A stretch of DNA of 12,234 bases. Source: Paludibacter sp. (GTDB lineage: Bacteria > Bacteroidota > Bacteroidia > Bacteroidales > Paludibacteraceae). The position numbers were made by a program, and so were the translations under genes. The notes below the pieces were generated by a model, which saw only the letters and a list, made by a program, of their open reading frames with translations, made no database searches and had not been told where the DNA came from. Shown piece after piece: positions 1 through 7,565 of this stretch (the first letter of the stretch is position 1; every line of letters begins with the position of its first letter). Where the stretch lies: NCBI GenBank assembly GCA_024709185.1, contig JANJXE010000001.1:1-12234 (forward strand), given 5' to 3'.

Positions 1-79
1 CATTAATTTGCTGTTTAAGCGCGTCGTGTTCGGCTTTCATAACTTCAGCAACTTGTTTTGCTGGTGAAGGATAATAATC
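1..79 (-). other. In-frame continuation past the stop of the barrel-protein gene
   Basis: Directly after the TAA at 82-80 the same frame stays open for 26 codons to the window edge. It begins DYYPSPAKQ and continues with the charged, heptad-like stretch AEHDALKQQ. A Pro-containing stretch followed by a short helical linker is what normally joins the barrel to the OmpA peptidoglycan-binding domain in this group. This suggests one original gene spanning the stop, so the stretch may be its remnant or a readthrough extension. An alternative is a separate downstream gene starting at the internal ATG (MKAEHDAL). Twenty-six open codons alone are not statistically strong; the residue composition carries the argument. 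Confidence 0.45.
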
Positions 80-730
80 TTACATACACATGTTGCGGGT
101 ATGTTTTGTGTTTTTACCACCAAATTTGTAACGAAGACTAACCGCAGCAACTGCACCATCAACACCCAAACCATTGATAGGAGCAACACCTACATTATCA
201 TCAAAATCCATGTAGAAGCGATACTGACCTTCGAGACCCAATGCAAGGTTTCTGCTCAGTGAGTATTCTGCCAACAAACCGTAGGTCATCAAAGGAGATG
301 TAGCATTATTGGTGTTCCCATCGTCCATTTTGTACGAATACCAACCCAAACCACCACCAAGATTACCATAGAAATTCAGTTTATTCGACGTACGTACAGG
401 GCTGAAAAGGTTCGACAAGTTTACAGAACTGTACACAGTGAGATCATTTGTTTTTCCATGATCGATGGAACGATTGTAGGATAACATACTGAAATCAACA
501 CCCATTCCAAAAATTGGATTAAAATTATAATCCAGAGATATTCCCGGGAGTAAAGTACCCAGACTGCTTCCAAAATTACCTTTTGGCATAACGAAGTCAT
601 AGTTCAGACCAGCTTTCACCGCTACTGAGAGCTTCGACACATCATCATGGGTGGCATTGCTTGCTGAAGACTGAGCTGAAACCAGTCCAACCACTCCTGC
701 TACTAATAACACACTTAAAAATTTCTTCAT
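80..730 (-). CDS. OmpA-type outer-membrane beta-barrel protein, possibly truncated
   Basis: The frame encodes 216 residues. The start is placed at the ATG at 730-728 because it gives a clear signal peptide: MKKF, a hydrophobic core, then a VSA-Q cleavage site near residue 19. Further upstream codons in this frame only translate promoter DNA. The mature part has alternating aromatic/hydrophobic strands typical of a small 8-stranded barrel (for example GLNYDF, GISLDYNF, LNFYGNLGGGLGWY, LGLEGQYRFYMDF) and ends with a last-strand pattern, VSLRYKFGG. Bacteroidota OmpA-family proteins usually follow such a barrel with a Pro-rich linker and a peptidoglycan-binding OmpA domain. Here the frame stops seven residues after KHTRN-like linker sequence begins, and the same frame is open beyond the stop. 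It may be a barrel-only protein or a full OmpA gene broken by a nonsense codon. The barrel assignment is from pattern, not a specific family match. Confidence 0.75.
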   Translation of the reverse strand: MKKFLSVLLVAGVVGLVSAQSSASNATHDDVSKLSVAVKAGLNYDFVMPKGNFGSSLGTLLPGISLDYNFNPIFGMGVDFSMLSYNRSIDHGKTNDLTVYSSVNLSNLFSPVRTSNKLNFYGNLGGGLGWYSYKMDDGNTNNATSPLMTYGLLAEYSLSRNLALGLEGQYRFYMDFDDNVGVAPINGLGVDGAVAAVSLRYKFGGKNTKHTRNMCM

Positions 731-796
731 AACGTTGTAAATTAAAGATTGATATATGTAGTTTAAATATTCAGATAAAATTATTGAACGGAAATA

Positions 797-830
797 CAAA
801 AGTACAAAATTAGGTAGAATTGAGCACAAA
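797..830 (-). promoter_or_regulatory. Bacteroidota-type promoter of the barrel-protein gene
   Basis: On the minus strand there is TTTG at 830-827 and TACTTTTG at 804-797, matching the Bacteroidota -33 (TTTG) and -7 (TAnnTTTG) boxes with a 22-nt spacer, slightly longer than usual. A second -7-like box, TAATTTTG, lies at 812-805 but has a poor spacing to the TTTG. The predicted leader is about 60 nt. This is a motif match only. Confidence 0.5.
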
Positions 831-932
831 TTTATGTAAAAAAATTAACACTGCACAATGGTAGAACATATTTCACACCATATTGTTTAGATCAGACCCT
901 GAAACTTCTGCTTATGGTGATGGTTTTTTATT

Positions 933-940
933 TATCTTTG
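933..940 (+). promoter_or_regulatory. Likely -7 box for the exosortase-rlmD cluster
   Basis: TATCTTTG fits TAnnTTTG and lies 28 nt before the ATG at 969, giving a leader of about 20 nt. No good TTTG -33 box is seen at the expected distance. It is divergent from the barrel-protein promoter; about 130 bp of AT-rich DNA separates the two -7 boxes. Confidence 0.45.
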
Positions 941-968
941 CAAGCTTGAAAACCTGCATCCTGAATAA

Positions 969-2015
969 ATGACATTAAAAAAATCTATACTATATAGTTT
1001 ACTTCTGATAACCCTACTGGTTGGCGGAAAGATGTTGTTTCATTCTGTTCCTTTCTACGAAGTGATTCTGAAAAGCTATGCATCGCTGTTGGGCAATGCA
1101 AGTGCAGCTTTTTTAACACTGACAGGAAATCCCTCATCTTATGAGCTGGCCTCTGATGCCCTTGTAATGGAGGGTGGAAAAGCGATTGCAATTCAAAATA
1201 ACCTGGCCCTGAAATTTTATGTCTATATGGCCGCCATATTGATCCCATTTTCAACCCGCAACGTGCAATCCGTTCTATATTTTATAGCCGCCAGCATCAT
1301 CCTTTTTCTTGTTGCTGTGGCACGGAATGCCGGATTGATTCTTGTTTACGAACGAATGGATAATCTGGTTATGGCAGTAAGTTATCTGTTTCGTTTCACC
1401 CTGGTTTGGTGGGCGATCGTGTACCGGATACAGCTACACACATCATTGACAAAGAAATTCGAAGTAGCTAACCAACGCTTCAATGAACGATTCCAGATTT
1501 CGCTTCGATCGCTGCTGTTCCTTGTTTTGGTTTCCACTTCACTGATGACTTTAATTGACCAGTATTTAATTCAAGCCGATACTTTCGTTGCAGAATCCCT
1601 CTCAGCTCTGATCTTAGCATTTTCAGAAAATCTCCTTCATGCTTTTAATTTTAGGGCTGTCATCGATGGAAATTACATCTGGCTGGGCAATGTGTGGGTT
1701 TTTCTCGGCACTCCCTGTCTGGGCATTGGTGTGATGGCTCTTTTTGCAGTCCTGATACTAATTATTCGAAGTCATTGGATCAACAAACTGATTTACATAG
1801 CATTAGGATGGATTATTCTAATAGGAATGAATGCAGTCAGAGTTGTTTATATTCTGCATCACCTTTACAAAAACGGCGATTACACGCTAAATCTTGAAGC
1901 TCACGATTTATCTAATTACTTCTTTTATTCAGTGGTATTTATACTACTTATGATATACATTTACTGGTTTCAGGATATTAATTTCAACTTAAAAAACAAA
2001 TGGCACGCAACGTAA
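969..2015 (+). CDS. Exosortase/archaeosortase family membrane protease
   Basis: This 348-residue protein is almost entirely membrane-spanning. The C-terminal half carries the exosortase signature: Cys250 in GTPCLG, Arg291 in NAVR, and His312 in AHDLSNY, each next to a hydrophobic helix. In this family these residues form the active site of a transpeptidase-like enzyme that cleaves a C-terminal sorting tail (Cys-Arg-His type) from exported proteins at the cytoplasmic membrane. The N-terminal half (about residues 37-155) aligns by eye with the C-terminal half (about 211-335) at a near-constant offset of 171 but lacks the catalytic Cys (Leu79) and His (Val134), so the protein looks like a tandem duplication with an inactive first copy. 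No PEP-CTERM-like substrate, glycosyltransferase or polysaccharide gene lies nearby. The subfamily is not assigned. The 3' end overlaps rlmD by 16 nt, suggesting co-transcription. Confidence 0.8.
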   Translation: MTLKKSILYSLLLITLLVGGKMLFHSVPFYEVILKSYASLLGNASAAFLTLTGNPSSYELASDALVMEGGKAIAIQNNLALKFYVYMAAILIPFSTRNVQSVLYFIAASIILFLVAVARNAGLILVYERMDNLVMAVSYLFRFTLVWWAIVYRIQLHTSLTKKFEVANQRFNERFQISLRSLLFLVLVSTSLMTLIDQYLIQADTFVAESLSALILAFSENLLHAFNFRAVIDGNYIWLGNVWVFLGTPCLGIGVMALFAVLILIIRSHWINKLIYIALGWIILIGMNAVRVVYILHHLYKNGDYTLNLEAHDLSNYFFYSVVFILLMIYIYWFQDINFNLKNKWHAT

Positions 2016-3409
2016 AACCTCATCCCATACTCGAACAGATTACAATCACCGGAATTGCTGCTGAAGGCAAGGCCCTGGCACGTTACAATGAAAAAGTTGT
2101 GTTCGTACCCCATGTTATTCCCGGGGATGTGGTCGATTTACAGGTAACCAAAAAGAAAAGTGCGTACCTTGAGGCTCGTGCTATACGGTTTCACAGCTAT
2201 TCGCCACAACGGACACAGCCCGTTTGCGAACATTTCGGCACCTGCGGGGGCTGTAAGTGGCAAATGCTTCCTTATCCTGCCCAGCTGGCTTACAAGCAAC
2301 AACAGGTGGTCGATAATCTGACCCGAATCGGGAAAGTGGAATTGCCGGCCATTGAGCCCATTGTGGGTTCGGATAAAACCGAGTTCTACCGCAATAAGTT
2401 GGAATTCACTTTTTCGAATAAAAAATGGCTGACAACGGAAGAAATGCATTCGGATGAAGATCGAATCATGAACGGGGTTGGATTTCACATCCCCGGAATG
2501 TTCGATAAAGTGCTCGATATTCATAAATGCTGGTTGCAGGACGATATTTCCAACCAGATCAGGAACGAAATTCGTCGTTATGCCAACGAAAACGGATTGC
2601 GTTATTTTGATTTACGGAAGCAGGAAGGTTTTCTGCGTACCATGATGGTGCGAACCACTTCTACCGGCGAGCTCATGTTGATTATGGTCTTTTTTGAAGA
2701 AAATGTGGAACTTCGTATTGCTTTACTGGATCATTTAGCCAATACCTTTCCTCAGATTACCGCATTATTGTATGTGATTAATTCGAAAGCCAACGACACC
2801 ATTACCGACCAGGAAGTGATTACCTACAAAGGTGCTGATGCAATCGTGGAAGAGATGGAAGGGCTCCGATTTAAAATCGGCCCTAAAAGCTTTTACCAAA
2901 CCAACTCCGAACAGGCTTATACACTTTACAAGGTCGCCCGCGAATTTGCCGGACTTACAGGAAAGGAACTGGTATACGATTTATATACCGGTACGGGTAC
3001 GATTGCAAATTTTGTGGCCCGTCAATCCCGGCAGGTAATTGGTATTGAATATGTTCCGGAAGCGATTGAAGATGCACATCTCAACTCGAAACTGAACAAT
3101 ATCGACAATACATTGTTCTACGCAGGCGACATGAAAGATATTCTTTCCGAAGAATTCATACTTACGCATGGCCGGCCCGATGTGATTATTACCGATCCTC
3201 CCCGTGCCGGTATGCACAATGATGTTATCGAAACTATCCTTTTTGCCGCACCAAAGCGAATTGTGTATGTCAGTTGTAATCCGGCTACGCAGGCCCGCGA
3301 TCTGAATCTGCTCGATAGTGCGTATCGCATTTTGCGTGTTCAACCCGTTGATATGTTTCCGCACACTCATCATGTCGAAAATGTAGTCCTTCTCGTGGCC
3401 CGGAACTAA
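2000..3409 (+). CDS. rlmD: RlmD-type 23S rRNA (uracil-C5)-methyltransferase
   Basis: This 469-residue SAM-dependent enzyme belongs to the TrmA/RumA family and makes 5-methyluridine in RNA. In order: an N-terminal TRAM RNA-binding domain (about residues 8-65); an iron-sulfur cluster set, Cys76, Cys82, Cys85 (CxxxxxCGGC) and Cys177; a central RNA-binding region; and a C-terminal Rossmann methyltransferase domain with the SAM motif YDLYTGTGT (326-334), TDPPRAG (398-404), the catalytic nucleophile Cys426 in YVSCNPAT, and Glu460 in HHVENV as the likely general base. The Fe-S set separates it from the cluster-free tRNA enzyme TrmA. Position U1939 is the usual RlmD target; sequence alone cannot exclude U747 or dual specificity. 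The start at 2000 overlaps the end of the exosortase gene by 16 nt in another frame, which suggests translational coupling. Confidence 0.92.
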   Translation: MARNVKPHPILEQITITGIAAEGKALARYNEKVVFVPHVIPGDVVDLQVTKKKSAYLEARAIRFHSYSPQRTQPVCEHFGTCGGCKWQMLPYPAQLAYKQQQVVDNLTRIGKVELPAIEPIVGSDKTEFYRNKLEFTFSNKKWLTTEEMHSDEDRIMNGVGFHIPGMFDKVLDIHKCWLQDDISNQIRNEIRRYANENGLRYFDLRKQEGFLRTMMVRTTSTGELMLIMVFFEENVELRIALLDHLANTFPQITALLYVINSKANDTITDQEVITYKGADAIVEEMEGLRFKIGPKSFYQTNSEQAYTLYKVAREFAGLTGKELVYDLYTGTGTIANFVARQSRQVIGIEYVPEAIEDAHLNSKLNNIDNTLFYAGDMKDILSEEFILTHGRPDVIITDPPRAGMHNDVIETILFAAPKRIVYVSCNPATQARDLNLLDSAYRILRVQPVDMFPHTHHVENVVLLVARN

Positions 3410-3457
3410 ATATCCTTCAACAATATACCTTTTTGCTGAACATAAAAGTAATTAATT

Positions 3458-3661
3458 ATGTTACAGGAAATAATTGTCATTGCCATCGTTTTCGGTGCAG
3501 TGGCCTATACTATTTTTTCGGTTATTCGTTCGCTCAGGAAGAAAAACACGGGTCCGTGTGGCGATTGCACAGGTTGCGAAGTGAAGAAGGAGTTTTTGCT
3601 CAAGTACAAAACGGCTAAAAATCCTGCTGACATTACCTGCCTCGATTACCGGAAAAAATAA
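3458..3661 (+). CDS. FeoB-associated Cys-rich membrane protein
   Basis: A 67-residue small protein: one N-terminal transmembrane helix (about residues 3-23), a basic stretch SLRKK that suggests the C-terminus is cytoplasmic, then the cysteine cluster CGDCTGC (34-40) and one more Cys near residue 61. This layout is that of the FeoB-associated Cys-rich membrane protein family, normally encoded beside the ferrous iron transporter FeoB and thought to bind metal or help FeoB. No feoA or feoB is in this window; the gene sits 48 nt after rlmD and may share its transcript. The frame starting at 3433 overlaps it out of phase and is not supported. The family call rests on the Cys pattern and size; the function is inferred from relatives. 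Confidence 0.8.
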   Translation: MLQEIIVIAIVFGAVAYTIFSVIRSLRKKNTGPCGDCTGCEVKKEFLLKYKTAKNPADITCLDYRKK

Positions 3662-3710
3662 ATTCTGTAAAAACATTCCGTTTCTGTCACTAAATACGGA
3701 AATTATTTTT

Positions 3711-3718
3711 TACTTTTG
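3711..3718 (+). promoter_or_regulatory. Likely -7 box for sucCD
   Basis: TACTTTTG matches TAnnTTTG exactly and lies 49 nt upstream of the sucC ATG. It is the same octamer found before the barrel-protein gene and before ffh. No convincing TTTG -33 box lies 19-21 nt upstream. Confidence 0.5.
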
Positions 3719-3767
3719 AATTCTTGTAGTTATATCAAATAGTTATACAATATAAATATTCTTACAC

Positions 3768-4907
3768 ATGAAGATTCACGAATATCAGGCAAAAGAAATT
3801 TTTTCGCGGTATGCAATTCCTGTCACGAAGGAAAAAGTGTGCTATACTGTAGAGGAAGTAGTTGAAACTGCATCATCCTTCGAAATGCCCGTTGTGGTTA
3901 AAGCACAGGTACTGGTGGGTGGTCGCGGTAAAGCGGGAGGCGTTAAACTGGCCCGCTCGGTTGAAGAAGCCCGTACAGCCGGAGAGCAAATCCTGGGAAT
4001 GGATATCAAAGGGTTGACCGTAGAAAAAGTACTTGTTGCTCAGGGCATTAAATTCAATTCAGAATATTATGTCGGACTCACCATCGACCGAAACTCCAAA
4101 TCGGTTATTTTTATGGCCAGTAGTGAGGGAGGAGTTGAAATTGAAGAAGTAGCAAAGGACAATCCCAATGCTATTCACAAATTTGTGATTGACCCGGATT
4201 TGGGCATGACCGCTTTTCTTGCGCGCAAAATTGCATTCAAACTCTTTAACGATTTCGCATTGGTGAAACAGGCTGTTGGAATGTTCCAAAAGCTCTATCA
4301 GATTTTTATTGATACCGATGCATCGCTGGTGGAAATCAATCCGCTGGTGGTAACCGATGACGGACAATTGCTGGCGCTGGATGGAAAAATGAATTTCGAC
4401 GACAATGCGTTGTTTCGTCAACCGGCTATTGAAGCGTTAAACGAGCCCGACGAAGACGAGAAAAAAGAACTCGAAGCCAAAGAAAAAGGATTATCGTACA
4501 TCCGCCTTGATGGCACCATTGGCTGTATGGTAAACGGAGCCGGACTGGCTATGGCAACTATGGATCTGGTGAAGTACTTCGGAGGCCAACCGGCCAACTT
4601 CCTCGATATTGGGGGTAGTTCGAGCCCTCAAAAGGTAATTGACGCTATGAATCTGCTGCTTTCCGACAAAAATGTAAAAGTGGTAATGATTAACATCTTT
4701 GGAGGAATTACCCGTTGCGACGATGTAGCCCGTGGTTTAGTAACAGCACTTCAGCAATTAAATGTCGACATTCCTATTGTAGTGCGCCTTTCAGGAACCA
4801 ATGCCCGTCAGGGATTAGAAATCATTAAAGAAGCCAATCTTCCGGTAGTGAACACGATGAGCGAAGCCGCTCAGGAAGCTATCCGTTTGTGTGCAGCCTG
4901 TCAGTAA
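3768..4907 (+). CDS. sucC: Succinyl-CoA synthetase beta subunit
   Basis: A 379-residue cytoplasmic protein that supplies the nucleotide-binding and CoA-ligase half of succinate-CoA ligase, interconverting succinyl-CoA and succinate with formation or use of a nucleoside triphosphate. It has the N-terminal ATP-grasp fold with Lys46 in VKAQV and the glycine loop GGRGKAGG (51-58), the metal-binding pair Glu189/Asn191 in EINPL, Asp205 in ALDGKMNF, and the C-terminal ligase domain with VNGAGLAM (255-262) and FGGITRCD (311-318). Length and termini match the family. The alpha subunit follows after 30 nt. In Bacteroidales this enzyme serves the partial TCA cycle and succinate/propionate metabolism. 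Whether it prefers ADP or GDP cannot be read safely from the sequence. The start has an A/T-rich upstream context and no Shine-Dalgarno site, normal for this phylum. Confidence 0.95.
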   Translation: MKIHEYQAKEIFSRYAIPVTKEKVCYTVEEVVETASSFEMPVVVKAQVLVGGRGKAGGVKLARSVEEARTAGEQILGMDIKGLTVEKVLVAQGIKFNSEYYVGLTIDRNSKSVIFMASSEGGVEIEEVAKDNPNAIHKFVIDPDLGMTAFLARKIAFKLFNDFALVKQAVGMFQKLYQIFIDTDASLVEINPLVVTDDGQLLALDGKMNFDDNALFRQPAIEALNEPDEDEKKELEAKEKGLSYIRLDGTIGCMVNGAGLAMATMDLVKYFGGQPANFLDIGGSSSPQKVIDAMNLLLSDKNVKVVMINIFGGITRCDDVARGLVTALQQLNVDIPIVVRLSGTNARQGLEIIKEANLPVVNTMSEAAQEAIRLCAACQ

Positions 4908-4937
4908 GTAATTGTTAATCATTAAAAAATCTACAAA

Positions 4938-5822
4938 ATGAGTATTTTAGTCAATAATAAAACCCGCTTAGTTGTACAGGGCATTACCGGCCGCGACGGA
5001 AGTTTTCATACTTCCAAAATGAAAGCATACGGCACCAATATTGTAGCCGGTGTTTCTCCGGGAAAAGGCGGTCAACAGGTGGATGGAATCCCTGTTTTTA
5101 ACACTGTGGAGGATGCGGTTAAAGCTACCAATGCCAATACTTCAATAATCTTTGTACCAGCACCACTTGCCGGCGATGCCATTATGGAAGCTGCCGAAGC
5201 AGGTGTGGAACTGGTGATTTGTATTTCAGAAGGAGTTCCTACCCTCGATATGGTAAAGGCAACAGCCTATCTGAAGAAAAAAGGTGTTAAACTGATTGGT
5301 GCCAACTGTCCGGGTTTAATCACTCCGGGAGAAGCACTGGTAGGTATTCTGCCGGGAAACATCTTTCTGAAAGGAAATGTAGGATTAATGAGCCGCAGTG
5401 GTACGCTGACCTATGAAATGGTGAACCAGCTCACTACAAATGGCATCGGTCAAAGCACCTGTGTGGGTATTGGAGGCGACCCGGTTGCCGGATTGTACTA
5501 CCAGGAATTACTTCAGATGTTCGAAGACGATCCTGAAACTGAAGCCATCGTATTAATTGGCGAAATCGGTGGTGATGCCGAAGAACGTGCTGCACAGTAC
5601 ATTAAAGAGCATATTACCAAACCGGTAGTCGCCTTTATTGCCGGACAAACAGCACCTCCGGGCAAACGAATGGGGCATGCTGGTGCGATCATTTCGAGTG
5701 GTAGCGGAACTGCTGCTGAGAAGATTGCAGCTTTCGAGGCAGTAGGTGTTCCGGTAGCCCGTCGTCCGGTTGAGATTCCGGTATTGGTTAAAGAACTAAT
5801 GGAAAAAAGAGCAAAAGCGTAA
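4938..5822 (+). CDS. sucD: Succinyl-CoA synthetase alpha subunit
   Basis: A 294-residue partner of SucC. The N-terminal CoA-binding Rossmann domain has the phosphate loop [12 protein letters not shown] (13-24); the C-terminal flavodoxin-like ligase domain carries the active-site histidine that is phosphorylated during catalysis, His247 in [10 protein letters not shown], and the glutamate-containing loop GEIGGDAEE (208-216) that approaches it. Length and ends are standard for the family (the E. coli protein is 289 residues). It lies 30 nt after sucC in the same direction and is followed by a strong hairpin terminator, so sucCD form a two-gene operon. Confidence 0.96.
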   Translation: MSILVNNKTRLVVQGITGRDGSFHTSKMKAYGTNIVAGVSPGKGGQQVDGIPVFNTVEDAVKATNANTSIIFVPAPLAGDAIMEAAEAGVELVICISEGVPTLDMVKATAYLKKKGVKLIGANCPGLITPGEALVGILPGNIFLKGNVGLMSRSGTLTYEMVNQLTTNGIGQSTCVGIGGDPVAGLYYQELLQMFEDDPETEAIVLIGEIGGDAEERAAQYIKEHITKPVVAFIAGQTAPPGKRMGHAGAIISSGSGTAAEKIAAFEAVGVPVARRPVEIPVLVKELMEKRAKA

Positions 5823-5867
5823 GCAATTGCACGGGTTCAACAATCCGAAAAAAATTTTTAGTGTATC

Positions 5868-5908
5868 AAATCCCGTTGAATAAGCTGTTTCAACGGGATT
5901 TTAATTTT
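5868..5908 (+). terminator. Intrinsic terminator of sucCD
   Basis: A perfect 13-bp inverted repeat, AAATCCCGTTGAA (5868-5880) and TTCAACGGGATTT (5889-5901), with an 8-nt loop, is followed by a T-rich run on the plus strand. It lies 45 nt after the sucD stop. The convergent rsmE gene ends at 5907, within the T-run, so the hairpin could also stop rsmE transcripts from the other side, though the minus-strand T-tract is not adjacent to the stem. Confidence 0.88.
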
Positions 5909-6599
5909 AATGCGTGCAGGAAGAAATAGCACAGACCATAATACCGGCAGTTTCGGTACGCAACCGGCTTTCGCCCAGTGAAACAGGAATGAACCCTTTT
6001 GCAATAGCCATGTCCACTTCTTCGGGACTAAAATCTCCTTCCGGACCAATCAGCACTAATATGTCGCTGAAATCAGAACATAAAGTCCGAAAGTCCTGTT
6101 TATCCAGTGGATAGCAATGAGCGATGGCATTACAGGCTGCTTTAGTAGTGGTTACCATCTCCGCAAAACCCGTGATTGGATTCAGCACTGGAAAAACTGC
6201 CTGAATGGATTGTTTGCAGGCTGAAAGTAAAATCTTTTCGAGCCGGTCATCTTTAACCTGTTTACGCTCTGAAAACTGACACAATAACGGTGTTATTTCA
6301 TCTACTCCGATTTCTACGGCCTTTTCGATAAACCATTCCAGGCGTTCTATATTCTTAGTTGGAGCAATAGCTACATGCAACCGGTACGATCGACCAGTTG
6401 AACGATGCTCTTCGGAAAGAATGCTGAAGCCACAGCGTTTTGGATGCGGAAGTGTAATTTCAGCACGATACACTCCTCCCCTGCCATCAAGTAGCATGAC
6501 TTCATCGCCAGGTTGGAGACGTAGCACTTTTACAGCATGAAGCGATTCTTCCTCAGGAAGAAGGAGAGTTGCTGGTTGAGGAACGTGGAAGTAATGCAA
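5907..6599 (-). CDS. rsmE: 16S rRNA (uracil1498-N3)-methyltransferase
   Basis: A 230-residue SPOUT-family (knotted) SAM-dependent methyltransferase that makes m3U at position 1498 of 16S rRNA in the assembled 30S subunit. The N-terminal PUA-like RNA-binding domain begins MHYFHV and includes HAVKVLRLQPGDEV (21-34). The C-terminal SPOUT domain shows KNIERLEWFIEKAVEIG (82-98), the ACKQS segment (127-131), GPEGDF (185-190; the family usually has GPEGGF, so one Gly is Asp here) and the knot motif LGESRLRTETA (208-218) that binds SAM. Length is typical. It follows folD after 24 nt and is the last gene of a minus-strand ffh-folD-rsmE run. Confidence 0.93.
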   Translation of the reverse strand: MHYFHVPQPATLLLPEEESLHAVKVLRLQPGDEVMLLDGRGGVYRAEITLPHPKRCGFSILSEEHRSTGRSYRLHVAIAPTKNIERLEWFIEKAVEIGVDEITPLLCQFSERKQVKDDRLEKILLSACKQSIQAVFPVLNPITGFAEMVTTTKAACNAIAHCYPLDKQDFRTLCSDFSDILVLIGPEGDFSPEEVDMAIAKGFIPVSLGESRLRTETAGIMVCAISSCTH

Positions 6600-6623
6600 G
6601 GGACAATTATTAATGGTAAATGA

Positions 6624-7502
6624 TTAATGATTAATGGTGGTGGCGAGCAGGGTATTCTGTAGCAGCGATACGATGGTCATTGGCCCCACACCGCCCGGAA
6701 CCGGAGTGATATACGAGCATTTGGGTGCAACATTGGCAAAGTCGACATCCCCTTTCAGCCTGAATCCCGATTTAGTGGTTTCATCCTTAACACGGGTAGT
6801 CCCCACATCGATTACCACAGCCCCTTCCTTTACCATATCTTCTTTTAGAAACTCCGGTGAACCCAGGGCAGCAATTATAATATCGGCATTCAGGCAGATT
6901 TCTTTCAGGTTGGCTGTACGGCTATGACAAACAGTAACAGTTGCATCTCCGGGATAGCCTTTCTGCATCATAAGTGTAGCAACAGGTTTGCCCACGATAT
7001 TGGAACGACCAATTACCACGCAGTTCTTTCCCTGAGTTGGAATATTGTACCGACGAAGCAATTCGATAATACCAGAAGGTGTAGCGGAAACAAAACAGGG
7101 CAGTCCGATTGACATACGACCAACATTCACAGGATGAAACCCATCCACATCCTTTCGGTAATCGATAGCTTCGATGATTTTTTGTTCATTGATGTGACGG
7201 GGCAACGGCAACTGAACTATGAAACCATCAATATCGGCATCTTCGTTCATTTCCTTAATTTTAGCCAGCAAGGTTTCTTCAGTCACATCGTTTTCAAAAG
7301 CAATGCGGGTAGATTTAAAACCCACCTGTTCGCAGGATTTAACCTTATGAGCCACATACGTTTCGCTTCCACCGTCGTGTCCTACGATAATCACAGCCAG
7401 GTGTGGTTGTTTACCACCTTTAGCCACCAGTTGTTTTACTTCTTCAGCAATTTCCGATTTAATCTGTTCTGAAATTGCTTTTCCATCAATAAGTTGATAC
7501 AT
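6624..7502 (-). CDS. folD: Bifunctional methylenetetrahydrofolate dehydrogenase/cyclohydrolase
   Basis: A 292-residue cytoplasmic enzyme that oxidises 5,10-methylene-THF to methenyl-THF with NAD(P)+ and hydrolyses this to 10-formyl-THF, feeding purine and formyl-Met synthesis. Visible catalytic features are Tyr49 and Lys53 in TYVAHK, Gln97 in VQLPLP, Asp120 in DVDGFHP, the dinucleotide-binding GRSNIVGKP (165-173) and the C-terminal PGGVGPMT (269-276). The start is set at the ATG at 7502-7500, giving the usual MYQLIDGK beginning; an upstream in-frame ATG at 7544 would translate the hairpin just before the gene. It lies 63 nt after ffh and 24 nt before rsmE. Its leader holds a strong hairpin described separately. 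Confidence 0.95.
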   Translation of the reverse strand: MYQLIDGKAISEQIKSEIAEEVKQLVAKGGKQPHLAVIIVGHDGGSETYVAHKVKSCEQVGFKSTRIAFENDVTEETLLAKIKEMNEDADIDGFIVQLPLPRHINEQKIIEAIDYRKDVDGFHPVNVGRMSIGLPCFVSATPSGIIELLRRYNIPTQGKNCVVIGRSNIVGKPVATLMMQKGYPGDATVTVCHSRTANLKEICLNADIIIAALGSPEFLKEDMVKEGAVVIDVGTTRVKDETTKSGFRLKGDVDFANVAPKCSYITPVPGGVGPMTIVSLLQNTLLATTINH

Positions 7503-7508
7503 ATCGGT

Positions 7509-7549
7509 ATAAATAAAACCGCCGTGAAACCTTGCCGGTACCACAGCGG
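7509..7549 (-). terminator. Terminator-like hairpin just upstream of folD
   Basis: On the minus strand the arms 7549-7537 and 7531-7519 pair at 12 of 13 positions (10 Watson-Crick, two G-U, one U-U mismatch) around a 5-nt loop, followed by TTTTATTTAT. It sits 17 nt after the ffh stop and its T-run ends 6 nt before the folD ATG. It looks like an intrinsic terminator for ffh, but no TAnnTTTG promoter lies between it and folD. It may therefore be a partial terminator or attenuator, or control folD translation. Confidence 0.55.
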
Positions 7550-7565
7550 ATGTTAAACTTCTTTA

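Noticed and set aside
731..829. N-terminal extension of the barrel protein
   Set aside because: It translates the promoter region and would place 33 residues before a well-formed signal peptide.
858..890. Ten-codon ORF (ATG at 858) upstream of the exosortase gene
   Set aside because: Too short and without supporting context; it lies upstream of the predicted exosortase promoter.
2138..2524. Antisense frame within rlmD
   Set aside because: No domain features, and the rlmD frame carries all expected catalytic and Fe-S residues.
3433..3618. Overlapping 61-codon frame at the FeoB-associated gene
   Set aside because: It is out of phase with the CGDCTGC protein, which has a clear membrane helix and Cys motif; this frame has neither.
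6600..6640. Short AT-rich repeats (TTAATG/ATTAATG) between rsmE and folD
   Set aside because: They are low-complexity sequence around a gene end, too short to call a functional repeat.
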